From contig NZ_VUNC01000003.1 in assembly GCF_009695875.1 (NCBI RefSeq), forward strand, positions 220,697-284,696: a DNA stretch of 64,000 nt, written 5' to 3'. Below, piece after piece: positions 31,996 to 42,190 of the stretch. The first letter of the stretch is position 1, and each line of letters starts with the position of its first letter. The position numbers and the translations under genes are program-made. The DNA comes from Olsenella porci (GTDB taxonomy: Bacteria; Actinomycetota; Coriobacteriia; Coriobacteriales; Atopobiaceae). Under the pieces are notes generated by a model. The model did not search any database, had not been told where the DNA came from, and worked only from the letters and a program-made list of their open reading frames with translations.

Positions 31996-32295
31996 CCCCT
32001 CAGCTCCCGGGGGCACCAGTGAACTGCCGCACCCCTCCGTTCACGGCGACCGAGCGAAGCCGGCGGGATTGGCGGCGCCACGACCTCGGTGCCCCTCCAT
32101 CCGTCCCCTTCTTTGCTCCGGCCCGCCGTCCGTGAGGGTGGGCCGGGAGCCCGGAACGGCCGCACCTCCAGCCAGGGGCTCTCGGCGCATCCGCAGCCCA
32201 CGGGATGCCTGCCTACTCGCGCCAACGCCTCCTCTCGCCTTCCCAGGGGAGAGGGGCACCCTCCTCGACTGTCTGGGCCACCGCATGGCGTGGAA

Positions 32296-32301
32296 TATAC
32301 T
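32296..32301 (+). promoter_or_regulatory. Candidate -10 element for rapZ
   Basis: TATACT lies 33 bases before the rapZ ATG. No convincing -35 hexamer is visible at the right distance, so the call rests on the -10 alone. Confidence 0.4.
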
Positions 32302-32334
32302 GGGGTATTGGGTTGACGCCAACAGGGGAGGGAC

Positions 32335-33267
32335 ATGACGACCCAGAGCAGCAACCAGAGCATGAGGCTCGCGGCGCAGGACGACCGCATTCCCGACATC
32401 GTGGTGATCACGGGCATGTCGGGCAGCGGCCGCACCCAGGCCATGCACGTCTTCGAGGACATGGGCTACTACTGCATCGATAACCTCCCGCCGCGCCTGA
32501 TCTACGATCTCGCCAAGGTCGTGGGCATCAACTCCAACGTGGGGCGCCACCTCGCCGTCACCTGCGACCTCAGGAGCCAGGGCCTGTTCGACGAGATGAG
32601 CGATGCCATCCAGCAGCTCAAGGACCACGAGCTCACGGTGAAGATCCTCTTCCTCGACGCCTCTGACGACGTCCTGCGCCGCCGCTACGACGAGACGCGC
32701 CGCCGCCACCCCATCGCGCACCCCGGGGAGTCGCTGCCAGATGCCATCGCGCGCGAGCGCCGCATCCTGGCACCAGTGCGCGACCATGCCGACCTGGTCA
32801 TCGACACCAGTCGGCTGCGTACCAACGCCCTGCGCAGCCGCATTCGGCGCAGCTTCTCGGAGCTGTCCGACCAGCAGCTGATGGACGTCAACGTGTTCAG
32901 CTTTGGCTTCAAGCACGGCATGCCCGTCGAGGCCGACCTCATGATCGACGTGCGCTTTCTCCCCAACCCGTTCTACGACCCCGAGATGCGCACCCTCACG
33001 GGCAACGACCCCAAGGTGCGCGACTACGTGCTTGGCAACAAGGTCACCGTCGAGTTCCTCAAGGCCTGGTACAACCTGCTCGACATCGTGATGCCTGGCT
33101 ACATCGCCGAGGGAAAGTCGCAGCTCTCCATCGCGGTGGGGTGCACGGGTGGGCAGCACCGCAGTGTCGCGATCGCCAACGCAACGGCGGAGCGCCTCAC
33201 CAGGCAGGGGTACCACGTGCACCTCTCGCATCGTGACCTGCCGCTCGCCAACGTCACGACCGGATAG
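32335..33267 (+). CDS. rapZ: RapZ-family nucleotide-binding protein (YvcJ)
   Basis: P-loop protein of the RapZ/YvcJ family. In E. coli it guides RNase E to sRNA GlmZ; in Gram-positives its role is linked to cell-wall precursor control. It has 310 residues. The Walker A reads GMSGSGRTQAMH, with arginine where many homologues have lysine. EDMGYYCIDNLPP follows. The C-terminal ligand-binding domain carries DVRFLPNPFYDPEMRTLTG and IAVGCTGGQHRSVAIA, both diagnostic. GGGGAGGG precedes the ATG. whiA follows after nine bases; yvcK, which usually sits between them, is absent. Confidence 0.95.
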   Translation: MTTQSSNQSMRLAAQDDRIPDIVVITGMSGSGRTQAMHVFEDMGYYCIDNLPPRLIYDLAKVVGINSNVGRHLAVTCDLRSQGLFDEMSDAIQQLKDHELTVKILFLDASDDVLRRRYDETRRRHPIAHPGESLPDAIARERRILAPVRDHADLVIDTSRLRTNALRSRIRRSFSELSDQQLMDVNVFSFGFKHGMPVEADLMIDVRFLPNPFYDPEMRTLTGNDPKVRDYVLGNKVTVEFLKAWYNLLDIVMPGYIAEGKSQLSIAVGCTGGQHRSVAIANATAERLTRQGYHVHLSHRDLPLANVTTG

Positions 33268-33276
33268 CGGGTAGCC

Positions 33277-34212
33277 ATGTCGTTCACCGCCCAGGTAAAG
33301 GACGAGCTGTCTCGCGTGGAGGGGGAGTGTCCGCTCTGCGCGTACGCCCAGCTATCGGCCATCACGCGCATCTGCGGGACCCTCTCGTTCAGGGGGCCCG
33401 GCCGCTACTCCATCAAGGTCTCCACCGAGACGGGAGCGGTGGCGCGCACCATGATCAAGCTCACGCACGAGCTCTTCGACCTCGAGACGCCGCTTACCGT
33501 GCGCCACTCCAACCTGCACAAGACGCGCAACTACCTCATCGAGATACCCGAGCAGGACGAGCTCGAGGCCGACCTGGTGAGGCTGGGGATCCTCGTCCCC
33601 GGTCACGGTCTGTCTTCCGGAATCCCGCGCGAGCTGCTGGGCAGGGAGTGCTGTCGTCGCGCCTTCGTTCGAGGTGCGTTCATGGCGGGAGGCTTCATCG
33701 CCGACCCCAGGGGCGACTTCCACCTCGAGATCGCGGTGACGGGGGAGGAGTACGCCCACGGCCTCATGGACGTGCTTGCCAACATGGGGGTCTCCGCCCG
33801 TCTCAACCGCAGGCGCGGGACCTTTGCCATCTACCTCAAGAGCTTTGACGAGATCGTGCGCCTCATCCAGGCGATGGGGGGACGCCGCTCGGCCCTGGCG
33901 GTCGAGAGCGTCCGGCGCATGAAGTCGCTCAAGAACGACGTCAACCGCAGGGTCAACGCCGAGATGGCCAACCAGGCGCGCTCCACCGGCGCGGCGGCCG
34001 ACCAGCTCGCCCTCATCGACCGGGCGGAGCGCGAGCTGGGGCTCCGCTCCCTCCCTCCTGCCGTCCGCGAGTTCTGCGAGCTCAGGCGTGCCCATCCCGA
34101 GCTCTCGCTCTCCGCACTGGGCGAGATGTGCGATCCCCCCGCGTCAAAGTCGGCGATGTACCACCGGGTGCTGCGTCTCGAGGCCCTTGTATCAAGTCCC
34201 AGGGACGAATAG
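33277..34212 (+). CDS. whiA: WhiA-family DNA-binding protein
   Basis: WhiA controls sporulation genes in Streptomyces and affects division and metabolism in other Gram-positives. The 311-residue protein has an N-terminal domain (SFTAQVKDELSRVEG), a central LAGLIDADG-homing-endonuclease-like domain seen as RAFVRGAFMAGGFIADPRGDFHLEI and the repeat near 168-190, and a C-terminal helix-turn-helix (LSLSALGEMCDPPASKSAMYHRVLRL) that binds DNA. It follows rapZ by nine bases. The gap to gap (34213-34485) is unusually AT-rich for this genome and probably holds the glycolytic promoter; GATAAT near 34410 is a possible -10. Confidence 0.95.
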   Translation: MSFTAQVKDELSRVEGECPLCAYAQLSAITRICGTLSFRGPGRYSIKVSTETGAVARTMIKLTHELFDLETPLTVRHSNLHKTRNYLIEIPEQDELEADLVRLGILVPGHGLSSGIPRELLGRECCRRAFVRGAFMAGGFIADPRGDFHLEIAVTGEEYAHGLMDVLANMGVSARLNRRRGTFAIYLKSFDEIVRLIQAMGGRRSALAVESVRRMKSLKNDVNRRVNAEMANQARSTGAAADQLALIDRAERELGLRSLPPAVREFCELRRAHPELSLSALGEMCDPPASKSAMYHRVLRLEALVSSPRDE

Positions 34213-34485
34213 CGGCGATGTGCCCCCCCTCGTATGCTCCAAAAGGGGAAAAACATCACGAATACTGCAGAAACGTGGCGTGGAACCTACCGCTTGCGGA
34301 GAAAACTGGTCATCCTACAGATTGATTAGCAATAGATGTACATCTCCTCTCCGCAAAACAAAATTTGTCATAGGACGCCGTTCATGCGTAGCGAAGGCAT
34401 AAATGGGGATAATATGAGTGGTGTGTCGCTTAGTCTTTGGTCGAGCTGGGGATAGGCCCTGGTCGGCCACGCGAAAGGAGACAGC

Positions 34486-35517
34486 ATGGCAGTAAAGGTT
34501 GCTATCAACGGCTTTGGCCGCATCGGTCGTCTGGCATTCCGTCAGATGTTCGCACACGAGGGCTCCGAGATCGTCGCCATCAACGACCTCACCTCGCCGG
34601 ACATGCTCGCCTACCTGCTCAAGTACGACTCGACCCATGGCAACTACGCTCGCGATCACAAGGTCGAGGCCACCGATCACTCCATCATCGTCGATGGCAA
34701 GGAGATTACCATTTACAAGGAGCCCGACGCCTCCAAGCTCCCCTGGGGCGAGCTCGGCGTTGACGTCGTCCTCGAGTGCACCGGGTTCTACACCTCGAAG
34801 GCCAAGTCGCAGGCTCACATCGACGCCGGCGCCAAGAAGGTCGTCATCTCCGCTCCTGCGGGCAAGGACCTCAAGACCATCGTCTACAACGTCAACCACG
34901 AGACGCTGACGGCCGAGGACAACATCATCTCCGCTGCCTCCTGCACCACCAACTGCCTCGCCCCCATGGCCAAGGGCCTCAACGATGCGTTCCCCATCCA
35001 GTCCGGCATCATGCAGACCATTCACGCCTTCACTGGCGACCAGATGGCTCTGGACGGCCCGCAGCGCAAGGGCAACAAGCGTCGTAGCCGCACCTCCTCT
35101 GCCAACATCGTCCCGACCTCCTCGGGTGCTGCAAAGGCAATCGGCCTCGTCCTCCCCGAGCTTGACGGCAAGCTCATCGGTGCCGCTCAGCGCGTGCCTG
35201 TGCCCGATGGCTCCACCACCCTTCTCTATGCAGTCGTCAAGTCCTCTGAGGCCCTCACGGCCGAGAAGGTCAACGCTGCGATGAAGGCCTACGCCGAGAC
35301 CATCCCCGAGACCTTCGCCTACAACGAGGACGAGATCGTCTCTTCCGACATCGTGGGCGAGACCCACGGCTCCATCTTCGACGCCACGCAGACCTCCGTG
35401 CTGCCCGTTGGCGGCGACGAGTACCTGGTGCAGGTCGTTTCTTGGTACGACAACGAGAACTCCTACACCTCCCAGATGGTCCGCACCATCAAGTACTTCG
35501 AGAAGTTCGTTGCCTAA
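34486..35517 (+). CDS. gap: Glyceraldehyde-3-phosphate dehydrogenase
   Basis: NAD-dependent glycolytic enzyme, 343 residues. It starts with [18 protein letters not shown] (NAD-binding), has the catalytic cysteine in [15 protein letters not shown] near 152, and ends with the W-Y-D-N-E-x-x-Y motif ([13 protein letters not shown]). GAAAGGAGA precedes the ATG. Codon choice is strongly biased to C-ending codons, as expected for a highly expressed gene. A hairpin with a T-run separates it from pgk. Confidence 0.98.
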   Translation: MAVKVAINGFGRIGRLAFRQMFAHEGSEIVAINDLTSPDMLAYLLKYDSTHGNYARDHKVEATDHSIIVDGKEITIYKEPDASKLPWGELGVDVVLECTGFYTSKAKSQAHIDAGAKKVVISAPAGKDLKTIVYNVNHETLTAEDNIISAASCTTNCLAPMAKGLNDAFPIQSGIMQTIHAFTGDQMALDGPQRKGNKRRSRTSSANIVPTSSGAAKAIGLVLPELDGKLIGAAQRVPVPDGSTTLLYAVVKSSEALTAEKVNAAMKAYAETIPETFAYNEDEIVSSDIVGETHGSIFDATQTSVLPVGGDEYLVQVVSWYDNENSYTSQMVRTIKYFEKFVA

Positions 35518-35539
35518 GGTGACGCTTCCCAAGTAACCA

Positions 35540-35582
35540 GGGGCGCGGTTCGCAGCTTTAGGGCCGCGGCCGCGCCCCTTTT
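35540..35582 (+). terminator. Terminator between gap and pgk
   Basis: GGGGCGCGG and CCGCGCCCC form a 9-bp stem around a 21-base loop, followed by TTTT. Because pgk has no obvious separate promoter, it may be a partial terminator that lowers pgk-tpiA expression relative to gap. Confidence 0.75.
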
Positions 35583-35618
35583 CCTCGGCAATGCAACGTG
35601 TCAACAGAAGGAGTGAGC

Positions 35619-36810
<1,192 letters not shown>

Positions 36811-36818
<8 letters not shown>

Positions 36819-37575
36819 CAGGATGATTGCGGGCAACTGGAAGATGAACGAGACCTACACCGAGGGCGTCGCCCTCGCCGAGGGTCTTGCCAAGGAGCTC
36901 GAGGGCGGCACCGGCGACGTCGACGTCGTCGTGTGCACCCCCGCCGTCGATCTCAAGGGCGTCTCTGAGGTCATCGAGCAGCATGACGCACCCTTCGCCC
37001 TGGGCGCGGAGAACGTGTACTGGGAGGAGAAGGGCGCCTTCACCGGCGAGATCTCTCCCAGCATGCTCACCAACGTCGGTGCCAAGTACTGCATCATCGG
37101 GCACTCCGAGCGTCGTGGCTACTTCCACGAGACCGACGAGGACGTGAACAAGAAGGCCAAGGCCCTCATGGCTCACGGCATCGTGCCCATCAGCTGCTGC
37201 GGCGAGTCCCTCGAAGTTCGCGAGGCGGGCAAGCACGTCGAGTTCGTCGTCGACCAGATCAAGAAGGACACCGAGGGCCTCACCATCGAGGATCCCTCCA
37301 AGTACGTCATCGCCTACGAGCCCATCTGGGCCATCGGCACGGGCAAGACCGCCACTGCCGACGACGCGCAGGAGGTCTGCGGCGCAATCCGCGAGACCCT
37401 CGCCCAGATCTTCGGCAAGGAGACCGCTGACGGCATCCGCGTACTTTACGGAGGCTCGGCCAAGCCCAACAACGTGGCCGGCTTCCTCGAGAAGGAGGAC
37501 GTGGACGGCGCCCTCGTGGGCGGCGCCTCCCTCAAGGCGGACAGCTTCGCCGCCATGGTCAAGGCTGCGATGTAA
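36811..37575 (+). CDS. tpiA: Triosephosphate isomerase
   Basis: TIM-barrel isomerase of glycolysis, 254 residues. The active site is complete: the N-terminal lysine in [10 protein letters not shown], the electrophilic histidine in [11 protein letters not shown] near 97, the catalytic glutamate in [14 protein letters not shown] near 168, and the phosphate loop [11 protein letters not shown]. The ATG at 36811 overlaps the end of pgk, so the upstream extension of the frame is coding for pgk and not for this protein. Confidence 0.98.
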
Positions 37576-37600
37576 CGAGCCCCTCCAAGGGAACGCGAAA

Positions 37601-37637
37601 GGGGCATCCGGTAATCCCGGGTGCCCCTTCTGCTTTT
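37601..37637 (+). terminator. Terminator after tpiA
   Basis: GGGGCATCCGG pairs with CCGGGTGCCCC around a short loop, followed by TTCTGCTTTT, 26 bases after the tpiA stop. Confidence 0.85.
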
Positions 37638-37744
37638 GCATGGGATGTCTGGCTCTGGACGTTTTGTGGCAGGACCCCACTGTGCTAACCTGTTCTGATG
37701 TCTAACTGAGCCGCACAAGCGGCATGCCCGAAGGAGCCATACAA

Positions 37745-37993
37745 GTGAGCCCACTCAACGTCTTCCTGCTGGTCGTCATGACCATCTCCGCAATTCTCAC
37801 CATCCTCCTCATCCTCGCCCACTCCGGCAAGGGCACGGGCGTGTCTGACATGATCGCCTCGTCCATGTACAACTCCGCCGCTGGCTCGGGCGTGTGGGAG
37901 AAGAACCTCGACAGGCTCACCGTCATCACTGCCGTCATCTTCGTGGCGTGCATCTGCATCATGGCGCTCACGTTCCCGCTTGGAACCATCTAG
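37745..37993 (+). CDS. secG: Protein translocase subunit SecG
   Basis: The small accessory subunit of the SecYEG channel. The 82-residue protein has two membrane helices (about 4-24 and 53-76) separated by a loop with the family's HSGKGTGVSDMI motif near 30, here in place of the more common Q(G/S)GKG. GTG at 37745 is chosen because AAGGAG lies nine bases ahead; an upstream ATG at 37724 precedes that site. The position after gap-pgk-tpiA is conserved in Gram-positives. A terminator follows. Confidence 0.92.
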   Translation: MSPLNVFLLVVMTISAILTILLILAHSGKGTGVSDMIASSMYNSAAGSGVWEKNLDRLTVITAVIFVACICIMALTFPLGTI

Positions 37994-38015
37994 GACCGTC
38001 TCATCTGGCGTATTG

Positions 38016-38050
38016 CGGGCACCTCTCCCCAGGGGTGTCCGTATTTTTTT
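38016..38050 (+). terminator. Terminator after secG
   Basis: CGGGCACC pairs with GGTGTCCG, interrupted by one mismatch, followed by TATTTTTTT. The T-run is long and the call is firm. Confidence 0.88.
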
Positions 38051-38312
38051 ATCCCGAAAATAGGGGATTGGTAGCAAGTTCCTATCGCCGTCTGCACGAA
38101 ACATTGATTTAACAATGTGGCTAAATTGGCGTTTGCCCACGTGAAGGGCTTTACGGAAGCATCACATCTGCTAAGGGGCGGCATTCACAGCTTAAATGGA
38201 ATTGCATTAATTTGAATGCGGGACGAAAATGGGTGAACGGGTTGGACGGGGGAGCCGTCCAACAAAGACGGGCAGTCGGATGACTGCAAAAGTCTACACA
38301 TGGGAGGCATGT
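38051..38312. promoter_or_regulatory. Leader region of the oligopeptide transporter operon
   Basis: AT-rich stretch with two inverted repeats (ACATTG-n6-CAATGT at about 38100 and GCATT-n6-AATGC near 38203) and a hairpin GTTGGACGG / CCGTCCAAC near 38242-38265. No T-run follows the hairpin. It is a likely control region, but no single promoter can be fixed. Confidence 0.35.
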
Positions 38313-39956
38313 ATGGCGGATAAGCTCATGATGGGCCGTCGCACCTTCGTGAAGGGTGGGCTCGCAGCAAGCGCGCTCGCCGCTCTCGCAGGCTGCGGAA
38401 AGAAGAGCACCAGCTCCTCTGCTGCCAGCGACAGCACCGCAAAGGGTGGCACCTTCAAGTTCTACATCGGCAACCCCGTTGCCATCGATCCCTACAACGC
38501 CCAGGAGTCCGAGGGCACGCAGGTCGAGCACATCCTGTTCGACGCCCTCACCGACTACGACTGGGACAAGGAGAAGGTCGTTCCCAAGGCGGCCAAGTCC
38601 TGGGATGTCTCTGATGACGGCCTGACCTACACCTTCCACCTGGTCGAGGGCGCCAAGTTCCACAACGGTGACACCGTCGACGCCAAGAGCTTCAAGCGCG
38701 GCTGGGAGCGCATCGCCAACCCCAAGATGGCAACTCCGTCGGACATCAACTATCACCTGGCTCCCATCGAGGGCTATGACGAGATGAACTCCGGCGACGC
38801 GACCGAGATCTCTGGCCTTACCTGCCCGGACGACAACACCTTCGTCGTCAAGCTCAAGTACCCCATGGCCGACTGGCCTTACGTCTGCGCTCACCCCGCT
38901 CTCGCGCCCGTGCCGCAGGCGGCCCTGGACGACCCCGACAGCTTCCTCGTTGCCCCCATCGGCAACGGCCCCTTCCAGATGGATGGCAAGTGGGTCTCCG
39001 ACCAGTACATCAACGTCAAGAAGTTTGACGATTACTACGGAACCAAGGCCAACCTCGACGCAATCAACTTCTCCATCCAGAAGGACCCGGACACCGCGTA
39101 CCGCGAGTTCGAGGCCGGCAACCTTGACTTCTGCCAGATTCCCTCCGGCCGCATCAAGGAGATCGAGGGCGACAAGGGCACGTCCGAGGACGGCTACACC
39201 GTCACCCCGGGCAAGCAGGTCCTGACCGGTGCCGAGACCGCCATCTACTACCTGTGCTTCAACCTCCAGAAGAAGGAGCTGCAGGACCTCAACGTCCGCA
39301 AGGCGATCAACCTGGCCATCGACCGCCAGAAGATCTGCGACACCCTCTTCGAGGGCTCCCGCAAGCCTGCTGACGGCGCCATCCCCACCATCCTGGACAA
39401 GGATAACGACAACTCTTGGGAGTACGCCAAGTACGACGCCGACGCCGCCAAGAAGCTCGTCTCCGACAACAACCTCGGTAGCATCGAGCTCGAGCTCGAC
39501 TACAACTCCGGCGGTGGCCACGAGGACATCATGAGCATCATCCAGGACGGCCTGGAGGCGGCTGGCTTCAAGGTGAAGCAGTCCTCCCAGGAGTGGGCTG
39601 CCTACCTCTCCTCGATGAGCGAGGGATCCTTCTTCATGGGTCGCCTGGGCTGGATTGCCGACTACCCCACGATGGACAACTTCATCTACCCCAACTTCTA
39701 CACGGGGTCTGACAACAACTACGGCAAGTACAGCAACACCGAGGTCGACAAGGCCATCGACGAGGCTCGTCAGACCGAGGACGACGACGAGCGCAGGGCA
39801 AAGTATCGCGAGATCAACAAGAAGATCGGCGAGGACCTGCCTATCGCGCCCATCATGTTCTACGCTCACAACCACGTGGGCAGCGACCGCGTCCAGAAGA
39901 TGTACTACGACCCGCAGGGCAAGGCGGAGCTCGGCAGCGCAAGCATCACCGCGTAG
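38313..39956 (+). CDS. oppA: Oligopeptide ABC transporter substrate-binding lipoprotein (OppA type)
   Basis: Cell-surface peptide receptor feeding OppBCDF. It has 547 residues. The N-terminus MADKLMMGRRTFVKGGLAAS has a twin-arginine pattern (RRTFVKG), a hydrophobic stretch, and the lipobox LAGC, so it is a likely Tat-exported lipoprotein. The mature part is a type II (SBP_bac_5) binding protein: KAAKSWDVSDDGLTYTFHL near 95, DVRKA-like LNVRKAINLAIDRQKI near 325. The ATG follows GGGAGG. A partial terminator and a second promoter separate it from oppB, which commonly gives excess receptor over the membrane complex. Confidence 0.94.
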   Translation: MADKLMMGRRTFVKGGLAASALAALAGCGKKSTSSSAASDSTAKGGTFKFYIGNPVAIDPYNAQESEGTQVEHILFDALTDYDWDKEKVVPKAAKSWDVSDDGLTYTFHLVEGAKFHNGDTVDAKSFKRGWERIANPKMATPSDINYHLAPIEGYDEMNSGDATEISGLTCPDDNTFVVKLKYPMADWPYVCAHPALAPVPQAALDDPDSFLVAPIGNGPFQMDGKWVSDQYINVKKFDDYYGTKANLDAINFSIQKDPDTAYREFEAGNLDFCQIPSGRIKEIEGDKGTSEDGYTVTPGKQVLTGAETAIYYLCFNLQKKELQDLNVRKAINLAIDRQKICDTLFEGSRKPADGAIPTILDKDNDNSWEYAKYDADAAKKLVSDNNLGSIELELDYNSGGGHEDIMSIIQDGLEAAGFKVKQSSQEWAAYLSSMSEGSFFMGRLGWIADYPTMDNFIYPNFYTGSDNNYGKYSNTEVDKAIDEARQTEDDDERRAKYREINKKIGEDLPIAPIMFYAHNHVGSDRVQKMYYDPQGKAELGSASITA

Positions 39957-39985
39957 CTGAAGCCCTACCGGGAGAAGAGCGTTCA

Positions 39986-40029
39986 AGGGGCGGGGTGTCT
40001 ACCTGGCACCTCGCCTCTCCCATTTTTTG
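39986..40029 (+). terminator. Hairpin with T-run between oppA and oppB
   Basis: AGGGGCGGGGTG pairs with CACCTCGCCTCT (one interruption), followed by CCCATTTTTT, 30 bases after oppA. It probably ends or attenuates the oppA message. Confidence 0.75.
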
Positions 40030-40103
40030 GGTTACCTGACAGGTTTTCTGTCAATAAGCCTTGGCCTGCAGGTGCCCGGCCTACGGGACCGTGCCCGTTA
40101 GCC

Positions 40104-40109
40104 TATAAT
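40104..40109 (+). promoter_or_regulatory. Candidate -10 element for oppBCDF
   Basis: A perfect TATAAT 69 bases before oppB. The -35 at 17 bases upstream (TACGGG) is poor. A TGACAG / CTGTCA inverted repeat at about 40037-40053 could be an operator. Confidence 0.45.
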
Positions 40110-40177
40110 TCACCCGTTTGTATGTGAAAGGACCACATCAAACGCAGTGTAAACCCGCGGAAAGGGGAGTCCACCCT

Positions 40178-41218
40178 ATGGGCAGATACATTGTCAAACG
40201 CGTCCTCCAGTTCATCCCAGTGTTCCTGGGCGTGACGCTGATCCTGTTTCTCATGGAGAACGTGGTTCCCGGCGACCCCATCAAGCTGATCGCCGGCGAG
40301 AAGAAGCTTGATCCCCAGACGGAGATCAACCTTCGCATCAAGTACCACCTCATCGAGTCCGACTCGAATGGCAAGCCCATCTACGACGAGAATGGGAACA
40401 CCATCGAGACCCCCATGTGGGAGCGCTACGTGGACTACGTCGGTGGTCTGCTCCATGGTGACCTGGGCTACTCCTACCAGCAGAACGGCAAGCCCGTCGC
40501 AGACATCCTGGCGGAGAAGTACCCCTACACCATCAAGCTCGCCGTGGTCGCCATCATCCTCGAGGCGATCATAGGCATAGGTGCCGGCATGATATCCGCC
40601 ATCAAGAGATATTCGTTCTGGGACATCCTGGTGACCCTCATCACCTCCATCAACGTGTCCATCCCCGCGTTCTGGCTGGGAATGCTGCTCCAGCTGTTCT
40701 TCGGCATTGTGCTCAAGAACGCAACCGGCGGCGCATTCTACCTGCCGATCTCGGGTGCGGGCGGGCCCACCGCGGAGTTTGACGACTGGGTGTACTACAT
40801 CCTTCCTGCCGTCACGCTGTCCGCAGTCTCCTGCGCGTACGTCGCTCGAATCATGAGGTCCCAGCTCCTTGAGGTCCTGGGTCAGGACTACATTCGTACC
40901 GCGCGCGCCAAGGGCCTCTCCAAGCACGACGTGATCGTGCACCACGCGCTCAAGAACGCGCTCATCCCCGTTGTCACCTACATCGGCATGGACTTTGGCG
41001 GCATGCTCGCGGGCGCCATTCTCACCGAGACGGTCTTCAACTGGCCTGGCGTCGGCTACGAGACCTACCGAGCCATCACCAAGCGCGACTGGCCCATCGT
41101 CCTGGGCTCCGTCACCGTCATCGTCGTGGTGGTCATGGTCATCAACCTGATCGTCGACATCAGCTACGCGTACCTCGACCCGCGCATCAGGTACGGCAGC
41201 CCCAAGGAACAGGGCTAG
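40178..41218 (+). CDS. oppB: Oligopeptide ABC transporter permease (OppB type)
   Basis: First membrane subunit of the peptide importer, 346 residues. A helix at about 9-27 (RVLQFIPVFLGVTLILFLME) is followed by a large external domain (30-115) and five more helices. The EAA coupling loop is visible as EVLGQDYIRTARAKGLSKHD near 232. The external domain is longer than in the E. coli protein but usual for Gram-positive homologues. ATG at 40178 follows AAAGGGGAG. oppC starts 12 bases after the stop. Confidence 0.94.
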   Translation: MGRYIVKRVLQFIPVFLGVTLILFLMENVVPGDPIKLIAGEKKLDPQTEINLRIKYHLIESDSNGKPIYDENGNTIETPMWERYVDYVGGLLHGDLGYSYQQNGKPVADILAEKYPYTIKLAVVAIILEAIIGIGAGMISAIKRYSFWDILVTLITSINVSIPAFWLGMLLQLFFGIVLKNATGGAFYLPISGAGGPTAEFDDWVYYILPAVTLSAVSCAYVARIMRSQLLEVLGQDYIRTARAKGLSKHDVIVHHALKNALIPVVTYIGMDFGGMLAGAILTETVFNWPGVGYETYRAITKRDWPIVLGSVTVIVVVVMVINLIVDISYAYLDPRIRYGSPKEQG

Positions 41219-41230
41219 GAGGCTCGCACA

Positions 41231-42190
41231 ATGGCTAAGAAGAAGATCTTCAACGAGAAGCCCGTGGGCGTGGAGACGCCCGAGCAGGCGCGTGCGAACG
41301 CCCCGAAGGAGGGGAGCGAGGTCGAGACGACCGCTCCCGTCAGGACGCTTTGGAGCGATGCCTGGAGGCGCCTTCGCCGCAACAAGCTCGCCATCATCTC
41401 GGTGATCTGGATCGCGATCGTCGTCCTGATCGCCCTCACGGCGGACCTGTGGGTCCCCGCAAAGCTCGGCGGTCCGACCCAGCAGCTCTATGACGCCCGC
41501 CTCCCGATGTCCTGGGAGCACCCCTTTGGCACCGACCAGGTCGGTCGTGACGTTCTCTCGCGCGTCATCTATGGTTCGCGCATCTCGCTGGCTGTCGGCG
41601 TCATGGCAACCGCCATCTCGACCGTGATCGGTCTCATCATGGGCGCCCTTGCCGCCTACTACGGCGGTCTCTGGGACACCATCATCATGCGTCTGGCAGA
41701 CATCTTCCTGGCGTTCCCGTACATCCTGTTCGTCATCGTCATGCTGGCGGTCATGGGCAGCGGCATCCAGAACGTGTTCATCGCCATCGGCGTGCTGGGA
41801 TGGCCGTCAATCGCCCGCGTGTTCCGCTCGGCGATCCTGTCGGTCAAGTCCAACGACTACATCGACGCCGCGCGCTCCATGGGTGCGTCCGACTTCCGCA
41901 TCATCACGCGCCACATCTTCCCCAACTCCGTTGCCTCGATCGTCGTGTACGCGACCATGAACATCGGTGGCGCCATCCTCACCGAGGCCTCGCTCTCGTT
42001 CTTGGGCATGGGCGTCGTTCCGCCCGACCCCTCCTGGGGCATCCTGATCGAGGACGGCCAGAAGTACCTCGCCACCAACCCGTGGCTCATGATCATGCCC
42101 GGCCTCGCGATCATCTCCACCGTTCTTGCCTTCACCCTGCTTGGTGACGGCCTTCGCGATGCACTCGACGTCAAGATGAAGGACGCATAA
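41231..42190 (+). CDS. oppC: Oligopeptide ABC transporter permease (OppC type)
   Basis: Second membrane subunit, 319 residues. A hydrophilic N-terminal tail (1-45) precedes the first helix (LAIISVIWIAIVVLIALTA). The conserved HPFGTDQVGRDVLSRVIYGS external motif lies near 97-116, and the EAA loop IDAARSMGASDFRIITRHIF near 213-232. CTAGGAGG precedes the ATG. The stop overlaps oppD (TAATG), so these subunits are made in step. Confidence 0.95.
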   Translation: MAKKKIFNEKPVGVETPEQARANAPKEGSEVETTAPVRTLWSDAWRRLRRNKLAIISVIWIAIVVLIALTADLWVPAKLGGPTQQLYDARLPMSWEHPFGTDQVGRDVLSRVIYGSRISLAVGVMATAISTVIGLIMGALAAYYGGLWDTIIMRLADIFLAFPYILFVIVMLAVMGSGIQNVFIAIGVLGWPSIARVFRSAILSVKSNDYIDAARSMGASDFRIITRHIFPNSVASIVVYATMNIGGAILTEASLSFLGMGVVPPDPSWGILIEDGQKYLATNPWLMIMPGLAIISTVLAFTLLGDGLRDALDVKMKDA

